A stretch of 40,107 bases of DNA, taken from contig DAIDDL010000038.1 in assembly GCA_027309085.1 (NCBI GenBank), positions 1 to 40,107 on the forward strand, written 5' to 3'. Source of the stretch: Sulfobacillus sp. GTDB taxonomy: Bacteria > Bacillota > Sulfobacillia > Sulfobacillales > Sulfobacillaceae. The translations under genes were made by a program, and so were the position numbers. Below, in pieces: positions 1 through 7,233 of this stretch; the first letter of the stretch is position 1; each line of letters starts with the position of its first letter. Under the pieces are notes generated by a model, which was not told the DNA's origin, did no database searches, and saw only the letters and a program-made list of their open reading frames with translations.

Positions 1-2
1 CG

Positions 3-110
3 GCCCAAATGGCCGCCACCCGCTTGACCCCCTCCCGGCTTCGCCTGGAAAGGGGAATGCGCGGGCTTTATGTTCAATTTTCCTGCCAGGACTATAATGG
101 AACACTATGA
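3..110 (+). CDS. Possible 3' end of an upstream gene (partial)
   Basis: An open frame enters from the left edge and stops with TGA at 108-110. The peptide contains RLRLERGMRGLYVQF and looks protein-like, but it is too short to assign. Its last codons overlap the ATG at 97 that is one possible start of the aldolase frame, which would fit translational coupling. A second open frame also enters from the edge and stops at 95-97, so the assignment is tentative. Confidence 0.2.
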   Translation, partial: AQMAATRLTPSRLRLERGMRGLYVQFSCQDYNGTL

Positions 111-854
111 TGCCGGACCACTGTCCACAGGCAGCGCTGCGGACGAGCGCCTGCACCGCAAGCAGTGTCTTGCTGCGGGATTCCGCCTGTTTGCCCGCAT
201 GGGCTTCGACGAAGGGTTTCCGGACACATCACTGCGCGTGACCCGCAATACCCTGATAGATTCTGGGTCAATCCCTTCGGACAGTATTTTGGCCATATCC
301 GTGCCTCGGACCTTATTCTGGTCGATTCAGCCGGGCACGTTGTGGAAGGCACCGGACTTGTGAACCAGGCCGCTTTTGCGATTCATGCGGCCATCCACCA
401 GGCTCGGCCAGACGTCGTAGCCGCCGCCCACACCCATTCCATTTACGGGAGAGCCTGGTCAACACTGGGCAGGCTCCTTGATCCCATTACCCAGGATGCC
501 TGTGCGTTCTACGACGACCATGCGGTCTTTGAGGAGTATACGGGCGTCGTCCTCGACCCTGCCGAGGGCCGCAACATCGCCCAGACGCTAGGCGCCGGGA
601 AAGCCATCATTTTACAGAATCACGGTCTGCTGACCGTCGAGCAATCGGTTGAGGCGGCCATCTGGTGGTTTATTGCCATGGAGCGGTCCTGCCAGACGGA
701 ACTTGCGGCACGGGCGGCGGGGGACCCGCGTATGATTGCCCCGGCCGAGGCCCAAAAGACCCGCGATCAGGTCGGCAGTCCCATGGCGGGCTGGTTCAGC
801 TTTCAGCCGTTATGGCAGAAAATTGTGAGGCAGGAGCCGGACCTCCTGCACTAG
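70..854 (+). pseudogene. Class II aldolase/adducin family protein, frameshifted
   Basis: Members of this family are zinc-dependent aldolases or epimerases acting on phosphorylated sugars and related substrates. The N-terminal part (LAAGFRLFARMGFDEG) is in one frame from 70 (ATG, or a second ATG at 97). The rest is in another frame and runs to TAG at 852-854: SGHITARDP, FWVNPFG, then AAHTHSIYG carrying the metal-binding HxH, and LQNHGLLTVEQSVEAA carrying the third histidine. The two halves join as DEG-VSGHITARDP if one G is added to the GGG run at 214-216. That makes a single-base deletion, or a sequencing error, the simplest explanation. All metal-ligand regions are downstream of the lesion. 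The joined protein would be about 250-260 residues, normal for a stand-alone domain. The substrate cannot be predicted. Confident in the family; whether the gene is truly dead is open. Confidence 0.8.
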
Positions 855-1021
855 CAGACATTAAGGTGGCCAGTATTTCGAACCATGAGAGCTTTTTTGC
901 GGTACCATAGAAGGTGCTTCACGCAAGCAAGCCAGTGGGGGTATTTGGGCACTAATAACCTTGCCGCGCGCCATACGCTGCCCGGAAGCATCTAGCCCCA
1001 AAAAGAGAGAAGGAATGGTTT

Positions 1022-1687
1022 ATGTCACAATCCTTGCGTTCCAAAAAATCCACGCAAAAACCGGCCGGACTGGATGCGGCGTTAGCCGTTACGGACTCCG
1101 AGCGGCTAACCGAAGGCCCTCCGGGCCCTGTGGACCATAAAAAAATTGAAGACGCCGTGCGGATGATTTTAGAGGCAATTGGCGAAGACCCCACCCGTGA
1201 AGGATTAATCGAGACGCCTGCCCGGGTTGCCCGGATGTATGCGGAAATTTTTTCCGGTCTGCACCGCGACCCATCAGAGACCCTATCGGCCCGCTTTCAC
1301 GTTGACCATAACGAAGTCGTGTTGGTCAAAGACATTCCTTTCTATTCGGCATGTGAGCATCACCTGCTGCCATTTTTCGGTCAGGCGCACGTAGCCTATC
1401 TACCTCGCCATGGCGTCGTGACGGGACTGTCCAAGCTGGCCCGGCTCGTCGACCTTGTCGCCAAGCGCCCGCAAATTCAAGAGCGCATGACCAATATTGT
1501 GGCGGACACCTTGGAACAGGATCTAGACGCGGCGGGCGTTATGGTAGTCATTGAGGCAGAGCATTTGTGCATGACAATGCGCGGCATTAAAAAGCCGGGA
1601 AGCAAGACGGTCACTATTGCCTCCCGTGGGGCCTATGAGGTTCCCGACCGCCAGCTCGAAATTCTCCGCATGCTTAATCTAGGATAA
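1022..1687 (+). CDS. folE: GTP cyclohydrolase I
   Basis: Converts GTP to 7,8-dihydroneopterin triphosphate, the first step of tetrahydrofolate synthesis (or of queuosine-type 7-deazaguanine synthesis). The 221-residue protein has the family's zinc site: Cys111 and His114 in CEHHLLPF, and Cys183 in [15 protein letters not shown]. The [20 protein letters not shown] stretch near residues 54-73 is typical of bacterial FolE. The first 40 residues are a low-complexity extension before the conserved domain. The ATG is preceded by GAGAAGGA. The gene stands alone, with no other folate gene beside it, and is closed by a hairpin just after its stop. No riboswitch fold was recognised in the 167-nt upstream gap. 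Confidence 0.96.
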   Translation: MSQSLRSKKSTQKPAGLDAALAVTDSERLTEGPPGPVDHKKIEDAVRMILEAIGEDPTREGLIETPARVARMYAEIFSGLHRDPSETLSARFHVDHNEVVLVKDIPFYSACEHHLLPFFGQAHVAYLPRHGVVTGLSKLARLVDLVAKRPQIQERMTNIVADTLEQDLDAAGVMVVIEAEHLCMTMRGIKKPGSKTVTIASRGAYEVPDRQLEILRMLNLG

Positions 1688-1689
1688 AC

Positions 1690-1735
1690 GAGAGGGCCAA
1701 GTGACGCACGGTCACTGGCCCTCTCTGTGTATTTT
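1690..1735 (+). terminator. Rho-independent-like terminator after folE
   Basis: An inverted repeat with arms at 1690-1705 and 1711-1725 (one bulged A, 5-nt loop) is followed by TGTGTATTTT. It starts a few bases after the folE stop, which supports termination of folE. The T tract is interrupted. Confidence 0.7.
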
Positions 1736-1764
1736 CGAGAGAGCCGCTGAAATCGAAGCATCCA

Positions 1765-1805
1765 TTTTCTCTGTGCTATTATTAATAATTATACAGTTTG
1801 ATTGT
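1765..1805 (+). promoter_or_regulatory. Probable promoter region of ppc
   Basis: A strongly AT-rich patch in a GC-rich context contains TGCTATTAT (1772-1780, extended -10-like) and TATACA (1790-1795). No good -35 box accompanies either. It lies between the folE terminator and the ppc ribosome-binding site, where a promoter is needed. Confidence 0.35.
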
Positions 1806-1823
1806 CGAGAGGATGTGTGAATA

Positions 1824-4454
1824 TTGTCCAGTCCAAACACCTCCGACCCGCGCGCCTGGCAGAACACCGTTCAGCTCCTGTGGGATATTCTGCACCGTGT
1901 GGTTCGGGAGGAAGAGACGGCCCCGGTGGTGCAAAACGGCCACCAGGCATACCTAGTGGCACAGCGCCTGCGCCTTGAGCAAGTTCCGTACCATTTGCGC
2001 GGCAACCTGCTGGCGGGCGGGTCTGTCGACTTTTCCAATGCCCTCACTGAAACGGACCGCACTATCCGCATGCTGACTGAACAGATCCGCCTGCAGAACC
2101 TGACGGAGGACCTGCACCGCATTGATTTGGTAGAGGCTAGGCGCCGCGCTCCCCAGCCGCCTCTAAGAGGTTCGGTCGAGGAACTGCGCGGCCAGATTGC
2201 ACAAAGCGGTCCCGGCGCTCCTTTCTCGGCGCCTGCCCAAGGCCGCCTAGTCCTAACCTCGCACCCCACAGAAAGCACCCGGCGCACCATACTTCAGCAC
2301 CTGGCCAAGATTGCGGCTCTTTTGGAAAAGCACGAGGGCTTTCCCCTTCCCTCTGGCGCGGAGCATGATCTGCAAGAGCTCATCCGGGTGCTGTGGCGCA
2401 CCCCCAATCAGCGCACGGCGCGGCCTACTGTGATGGATGAAGTGGAATTAGGCCTGTATTACATACGCAAGTCGCTATTCCAGGCGCTTCCCGCCGTGCT
2501 CGATGACTTGGACAGGAGCCTGCAGGGCAGAGCTCCTGTGCGCTGGTCGATAGATTCCTGGATTGGCGGAGACCGGGACGGCCATCCCTTTGTCGATGTG
2601 GCGATTACCCAAAAAACTCTGCAGAGACATCAGGAGATGGCCATCACCCTCTACCTCCAGTCGCTGGACGAACTGGAAAGAACCCTGAGCGCCGAACATC
2701 CTTATGTTCACCAAACCGACCTGCTGGAGCGGTGGCTCGCCGCCCACGCCCGCATATTTCAGGACCAGTCGGATGATCTGCAGCAAAGATATCCCCAGGA
2801 ACCCCTGCGGCAAATGGTTGGCCTCATTGCCGCCAAGCTGCAGGTCACCCAGACTCACCGCCTCGGCGGCTATGCCAATGCCGCCAACTTTCTGCAAGAT
2901 GTCCGTCAGCTGGCCTCCCATTGGGACCCTAGCCCAGACCGGTGGCCTGCGGAATTGCGGATCCTCATACGCCAGATCGACATCTTTGGGCTGCACCTAG
3001 CCAATCTCGATGTGCGCCAGCACAGCCGCGTCCATACCCAGGCCATGGTGGAAATGCTTGGGCCCGAATACGAAGACTGGTCCGATGAGGAGCGCATAGC
3101 CGCGGTGCATGCGGCATGGAACAATGCGCCGCCCTTTGTGCCGCAGAGTCCACTGACCCAGGATTTGAAAGATGTGCTCGAACTTCTCGCGCGCTATCAG
3201 CATCTGTCCGGCCCTGAAGGGGTAAGCCACTATCTGGTGAGCATGGCTCACCAGCCCAGTGACCTGTTGTCCGTATTATTTCTGATGCATGCCGTGGATC
3301 CCCAGCTCTCCTTAGACATCATCCCGGTGGTGGAAACTCTGGACGATCTTAAGCGCGCCCGACCCGTGATTGACCGGGTGAATCAGGATGTTTTGTGGCA
3401 ACACCACCTGAATTCCCGCCACCACTACCAGGAAGTCATGCTCGGGTATTCAGACAGCACTAAAGACGCCGGGAGTCTGAGTGCGTCCTGGGCTATTTTC
3501 CGCGCCCAGATCGACCTGACCGAGTGGGCTCGGGACAACGGCCAGCACCTGGGATTTTTTCATGGGCGCGGGGGTGCCTTGGGGCGGGGCGGCGGTCCGA
3601 CATCCTACGCTATCTCAGGACAGCCCAGCGGCAGCGTGCGCGAAGTGCTGCGCATCACCCAGCAAGGTGAGGTGCTATCCCAAAAGTTCCTGTTGCCGGA
3701 CATGGCGTACCGCAGTCTGGAATTGATGATTGTGGCCCATGCCCGGGCTGTCCTGTTCCCATCGGGAGATCCGGATGCGGCTACCGCCGCGCACATGGAC
3801 GTCTTGGCTGACCGCGCCCACCGCCATTACCGCTCTCTTATTGACGACCCGTCGTTTTGGGAATATTTCCTGGCGGTGTCACCGATTCGCGAGATGGGCG
3901 CCTTAAATTGGGGATCCCGGCCATCTTGGCGGGAGCAATTCCGTTGGGATGATCTGCGGGCGATTCCCTGGGTCTTCTCCTGGACCCAAAACCGCATGCT
4001 CCTGCCAGGTTGGTATGGCGCCGGCCAAGCCCTGAGCAGCTTTCTCCAGGAGGGCCATAAAGGGCTGCTGCAGGACTGGTACGCCACGTGGCCATTTTGG
4101 GCTACCAGCATCCACAATATGGAATTGGCCCTGGTCAAGACAGACCTGCATGTTGCGATGGCATATCATGACCTCGTGCCCCGCCATCTGAGCGCCCAAT
4201 TCTGGCCGCAAATCCAAGAGGACTACAGCCAACTGCACGATGCCCTGCTCACCATTACCGGCCACCGTGAACTTTTGGAAGATCAGCCCCGCCTGCAAGA
4301 AGTCATCCACTGGCGCAATCCGCATGTAGACCCCCTGAACTATCTGCAGATTGAACTGCTGTCCCGGTACCGGACCAGCGGGGACGCGGAACTGCTGCCC
4401 CTCATTGCGAAAACCATGGAAGGCATCGCGCTGGGGATGCGCAATACAGGGTAA
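1824..4454 (+). CDS. ppc: Phosphoenolpyruvate carboxylase
   Basis: Carboxylates PEP with bicarbonate to oxaloacetate, the anaplerotic entry to the TCA cycle. At 876 residues it is close to the bacterial norm (about 880). Visible motifs are LTSHPTE with the catalytic His147, GGDRDGHPFV at 248-257, LGYSDSTKDAG near 541-551, FFHGRGGALGRGGGPT near 578-593 (PEP-binding loop), and the invariant C-terminal MRNTG. Translation appears to start at TTG 1824, about 11 nt after GAGAGGA. The gene is transcribed alone, from an AT-rich promoter region to a perfect palindrome after its stop. With ppdK/ppsR 8 kb downstream it gives the cell both pyruvate-to-PEP and PEP-to-oxaloacetate steps, useful for CO2 fixation into C4 acids. 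Confidence 0.97.
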   Translation: MSSPNTSDPRAWQNTVQLLWDILHRVVREEETAPVVQNGHQAYLVAQRLRLEQVPYHLRGNLLAGGSVDFSNALTETDRTIRMLTEQIRLQNLTEDLHRIDLVEARRRAPQPPLRGSVEELRGQIAQSGPGAPFSAPAQGRLVLTSHPTESTRRTILQHLAKIAALLEKHEGFPLPSGAEHDLQELIRVLWRTPNQRTARPTVMDEVELGLYYIRKSLFQALPAVLDDLDRSLQGRAPVRWSIDSWIGGDRDGHPFVDVAITQKTLQRHQEMAITLYLQSLDELERTLSAEHPYVHQTDLLERWLAAHARIFQDQSDDLQQRYPQEPLRQMVGLIAAKLQVTQTHRLGGYANAANFLQDVRQLASHWDPSPDRWPAELRILIRQIDIFGLHLANLDVRQHSRVHTQAMVEMLGPEYEDWSDEERIAAVHAAWNNAPPFVPQSPLTQDLKDVLELLARYQHLSGPEGVSHYLVSMAHQPSDLLSVLFLMHAVDPQLSLDIIPVVETLDDLKRARPVIDRVNQDVLWQHHLNSRHHYQEVMLGYSDSTKDAGSLSASWAIFRAQIDLTEWARDNGQHLGFFHGRGGALGRGGGPTSYAISGQPSGSVREVLRITQQGEVLSQKFLLPDMAYRSLELMIVAHARAVLFPSGDPDAATAAHMDVLADRAHRHYRSLIDDPSFWEYFLAVSPIREMGALNWGSRPSWREQFRWDDLRAIPWVFSWTQNRMLLPGWYGAGQALSSFLQEGHKGLLQDWYATWPFWATSIHNMELALVKTDLHVAMAYHDLVPRHLSAQFWPQIQEDYSQLHDALLTITGHRELLEDQPRLQEVIHWRNPHVDPLNYLQIELLSRYRTSGDAELLPLIAKTMEGIALGMRNTG

Positions 4455-4458
4455 CTGC

Positions 4459-4486
4459 TGAGGGCAGCAGAATTCTGCTGCCCTCA
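4459..4486. terminator. Bidirectional terminator hairpin between ppc and the TPR gene
   Basis: A perfect 28-bp palindrome (two 14-bp arms centred on GAATTC) sits 5 nt after the ppc stop and 18 nt beyond the end of the convergent TPR gene. The position fits a shared terminator. Neither side has a clear U tract. Confidence 0.65.
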
Positions 4487-4504
4487 CGGCCCCTGCTCAC
4501 CCCT

Positions 4505-4996
4505 TTAGGGGTGAAATGAGTCATTAAGATGGTCCGCAGCGTAACGCAGCGTTCCCCGGTACCACTCAAAGTCCTCGCCGTCCATGCCGGTCTCCGCCAT
4601 CTGCCAGACAAGCCGGAATGCGGCACTGTAGTCATGATCCTGCCAGAGTGTCAGCGCATAAAACAAGTCCAGAGCCTTTTGTGGGACACGCTGGCTCCGG
4701 GCTTTCTCCAGAACCTGGCGCGATTCATGGATGCGCCCCAGGGTCCGCAGGTCATTGCCGAGCCCAATCGCTATGCGCAGCGCCAGAGGCGCTGGCGCTT
4801 CGTGCGCCAAAGCGTCTTCATAGTACAGAACCGCCTCGTGAGGCCGTCCCAGTTCATCAAGGATGCCTGCCATTTCCAGCTCCAAATATGGGCTGTTGGG
4901 CTGGGCCTCCATCCACTGCTCAAGCTGTTCATGCGCCTCTTCGAATTTCCCACGGCTCTTAAGATGGCGTATCAAACTCAGGTCAGGTTCCTGCAT
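4505..4996 (-). CDS. Tetratricopeptide repeat protein
   Basis: A 163-residue soluble protein made of TPR-like helical pairs: KFEEAHEQLEQWMEAQPNSP, then GRPHEAVLYYEDAL, then LGNDLRTLGRIHESRQVLEKA. The last pattern resembles the TPR_5 family, in which a conserved LRxLGR stretch recurs. TPR proteins are protein-binding scaffolds, and no partner can be named here. No signal peptide or membrane segment. The ATG follows AAGGAG at good spacing. It is divergent from the DsrE gene and convergent with ppc. Confidence 0.8.
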   Translation of the reverse strand: MQEPDLSLIRHLKSRGKFEEAHEQLEQWMEAQPNSPYLELEMAGILDELGRPHEAVLYYEDALAHEAPAPLALRIAIGLGNDLRTLGRIHESRQVLEKARSQRVPQKALDLFYALTLWQDHDYSAAFRLVWQMAETGMDGEDFEWYRGTLRYAADHLNDSFHP

Positions 4997-5141
4997 CGTC
5001 TATATTCCACTCCTTATACGGCTTCATTACGGGCTCTTTTGCCTTTACTATACCACTGGGCTGATGATTAATCCCGTTCAGATCCATTGATTATTGCGGC
5101 GTTAGAAGTGAAGTACTACACTTTTCCCAGAGGTGATGGCT

Positions 5142-5489
5142 GTGAGCGAAAAAAAAGGCGTCCTATTCCACGTTAACGACGCCGATGCGGCCAAACAGCG
5201 GGCGGCGTTGCGAAATATCGAAAATCTCCTCGTGGAGATGCCCAACATGCGAGTAGAGTTAGTGATCCAGGGAGACGCCGTCAATATGGCGGCTTCGTCA
5301 CAGTCCCGGTGGCCTGGCGAGATCCAAGCCTTGCAGGACAAGGGGGTGTCCACTGTGGTCTGTCTCAACAGCATGAAGGCGAACAACCTTACGGAGGGCG
5401 ACCTGCTCCCGTCGATGACGATCGTGCCGTCCGCCGTGGGAGAACTGGTGCGCAGACAGCAGGAAGGAATGGCCTATGTCAAACCCTGA
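5142..5489 (+). CDS. DsrE/DsrF-like family protein
   Basis: A 115-residue protein of the DsrE fold (small cytoplasmic sulfur-carrier or sulfur-trafficking proteins such as DsrE, TusD and YchN). It begins with GVLFHVND, has VELVIQGDAVN near residues 38-48, and a single cysteine, Cys74, in VVCLNSMKANNL. That is where family members carry the persulfide-forming cysteine. GTG 5142 is preferred because AGAGGTGA ends about 6 nt upstream; in-frame starts at 5133 and 5136 lie inside that ribosome-binding site. The reading frame overlaps the next gene by 14 nt, so the two are probably translated together. Function is inferred from fold only; sulfur transfer is plausible but unproven. Confidence 0.8.
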   Translation: MSEKKGVLFHVNDADAAKQRAALRNIENLLVEMPNMRVELVIQGDAVNMAASSQSRWPGEIQALQDKGVSTVVCLNSMKANNLTEGDLLPSMTIVPSAVGELVRRQQEGMAYVKP

Positions 5490-6333
5490 TATGAATCAGA
5501 GCCCCCATTTGGACTTGCCGCAATATGATACGGTGTGCGATTTTGTCGGCAACCCCATTACGCCAGACTTCACAGCATTTTTCAATGGCAACCAGTTTAT
5601 GGTGCTGGATGATCTTTTTCGCGCGTTCGGCCACAGCTTCCCGGAATGCCGCTCGGTCTTCTATGAGACGCTGCCGCCGGGAATGCTCGCCCAGCAAATT
5701 CTTCACGGCGGCGATTTTCAGCTGGGCACTCTCGCACTGCGCATCATTCCCGACGTGTTCGCGGCCGGGCTCCACGAAATGGAGCAGCTATCGGCGCACC
5801 TGGAAACTCCGGTGCCGTATGCCCAAAACCACCTGGCGCTGGTGATGCCCCAGAATAACCCCGCAGGAATCACCGGGCTTGATGACCTCGGCCGCGGCGG
5901 GGTGCGGGTGCTGATGCCGAATCCGCAGACCGAAGGCATTGCCCGGCTGGCGCGGCAGGCACTGGAAATGGCCCATGCCGGCCTGGCTGAGCGCGTGTTT
6001 CAAGAGAAAGTGCAAAATCGGCAGACGGTGTTTACCACCGTCCACCACCGGCAAACGGTGGACAGCGTGGCAACAGGCACCTTCGATGTCGGAGTAGTCT
6101 GGGTAAGCGAAGCCATGCATGCCGCGGCTCTGAACAAAGCGGTCAGGTGGCTGCCGTTCCCCCCGAATGCCAATCCGGCAGGGCGCTACTACATTGCCGG
6201 CCTCAAACAGGCTCCGCATCCCGAAGCGCAAAAGCGCTTCCTCCAGTTCATCGCGTCCGTAGACGCCCAAGAGATTTATGCCCGTTACGGGTTCGCGCCT
6301 CCCAGCCTGCCGGGCGCATATGAGGGGTTTTAA
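5476..6333 (+). CDS. Substrate-binding-protein-like domain protein without signal peptide
   Basis: A 285-residue protein resembling periplasmic-binding proteins of the molybdate/sulfate (ModA-like) type. FTAFFNGNQFMVLDDLFRAF near the N-terminus recalls the first strand and helix, DVFAAGLHEMEQL the first ligand loop, NPQTEGIARLARQAL the second lobe, and TVDSVATGTFDVGVVWVSEA the hinge. Unusually there is no signal peptide or lipobox: the N-terminus is polar (MSNPDMNQSPHLDLPQYD). No permease or ATPase gene follows. The start overlaps the DsrE-family gene and is preceded by AGGAAGGA. A cytoplasmic sensor, ligand chaperone or anion-binding role linked to sulfur or molybdenum metabolism is possible. 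The ligand is unknown. Confidence 0.7.
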   Translation: MSNPDMNQSPHLDLPQYDTVCDFVGNPITPDFTAFFNGNQFMVLDDLFRAFGHSFPECRSVFYETLPPGMLAQQILHGGDFQLGTLALRIIPDVFAAGLHEMEQLSAHLETPVPYAQNHLALVMPQNNPAGITGLDDLGRGGVRVLMPNPQTEGIARLARQALEMAHAGLAERVFQEKVQNRQTVFTTVHHRQTVDSVATGTFDVGVVWVSEAMHAAALNKAVRWLPFPPNANPAGRYYIAGLKQAPHPEAQKRFLQFIASVDAQEIYARYGFAPPSLPGAYEGF

Positions 6334-6975
6334 GTCGGTCCGGATCCGCATTTTGTGATGGATCTTATCTTGGTGTGTCTACTTCGTTGTCATCCGCGGA
6401 GTCAGAGTTGGGGGGGCGGTTCCCGGTGCGCGCATTGGCGAGGGGGATCGCACAGGTCCCAGCGCCGGACGCCGGAAACTGAAAGGCAATCCCCGAATTT
6501 CCACTAAGTGGGAGTAACTAGCTCTTTACATTACGCCGCCACCACTGCGATTATCTGGAACAGCAAGTCCCTCGTGAATCCCCCCATCGCAAAAGACTCG
6601 CCAGTCCAGTTGTGAGAGTCACCCCACCGGCAATCCACAATGATGTCATCAAAGACCGATTTCGGTCAAAGTTGCCGGAGCTAGAACGCCGGTCCACGGA
6701 GCGCAGAAGGACCCTGCGGGGCTTCTGAAAATGCCGGGACCCTGAGGATGGCCACCGGACATATCCATGCCGCTTCCCTGCCTTTCGTTTTGGAGCCAGC
6801 CCAACCGTCATTCCAGACACCTTCAAATGTTCAACCTTGCCGAATGCCATGGAGAACCGGATCGCAGCGATGGTCGCCGCTGCCACTCCCGGTTTCCCGA
6901 AATGCCCGCAAGTTCTCCGAAAGGCAGTCTGATTGCTGTTTCGCCGCATAAGATAGGGCAAAGGAGGCGATTCTC
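6334..6975. other. 642-nt stretch without a convincing gene
   Basis: Lies between the substrate-binding-like gene and the DUF2508-like gene. Both strands have short open frames with no start or ribosome-binding site that I would trust. One minus-strand frame ending near 6538 reads DIIVDCRWGDSHNWTGE and looks peptide-like; it could be a remnant of a lost gene. A G-run occurs at 6410-6416. No tRNA, terminator or riboswitch was recognised. Confidence 0.5.
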
Positions 6976-7233
6976 ATGACCTGGCATGAGGCTCTGAGGG
7001 AAGCTGTAACAGAGAGAAACCTCGCGGAACATGCCTTTATGCAGTCTGATCCTGATTTCTGCGACTACCACATTTACCGCCTGCATGCGGCCGAAGAAAA
7101 AGTGCGGATGATCATCCGGCAGGCGAGGGCCGCGATGGGATATCAGCAAGCCTGGCCTCTCCAGTCCCCTGTGATGGCGAAGCTTGCAGCCGGAGCGCTT
7201 TATGACCGCATATCGGATGACGGCGAGGAATAG
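6976..7233 (+). CDS. Small DUF2508-like protein
   Basis: An 85-residue, highly charged, probably all-helical soluble protein. The pattern AEHAFMQSDPDFCDYHIYRLHAAEEKVRMIIRQAR resembles the DUF2508 (YaaL-type) proteins of Firmicutes, which are small and of unknown function. A very strong ribosome-binding site (AAAGGAGG) lies 8-9 nt before the ATG, good evidence that it is translated. Its last 34 nt overlap the 3' end of convergent asnB, and no terminator was seen between them. The family call rests on pattern only. Confidence 0.6.
   Translation: MTWHEALREAVTERNLAEHAFMQSDPDFCDYHIYRLHAAEEKVRMIIRQARAAMGYQQAWPLQSPVMAKLAAGALYDRISDDGEE

Noticed and set aside
855-1021. Folate (THF) riboswitch before folE
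   Set aside because: The gap lacks the conserved THF riboswitch segments I know.
6551-6961. 136-codon minus-strand frame before the DUF2508-like gene
   Set aside because: Arg/Ser-rich, no ribosome-binding site, no family resemblance; kept only as a possible remnant.
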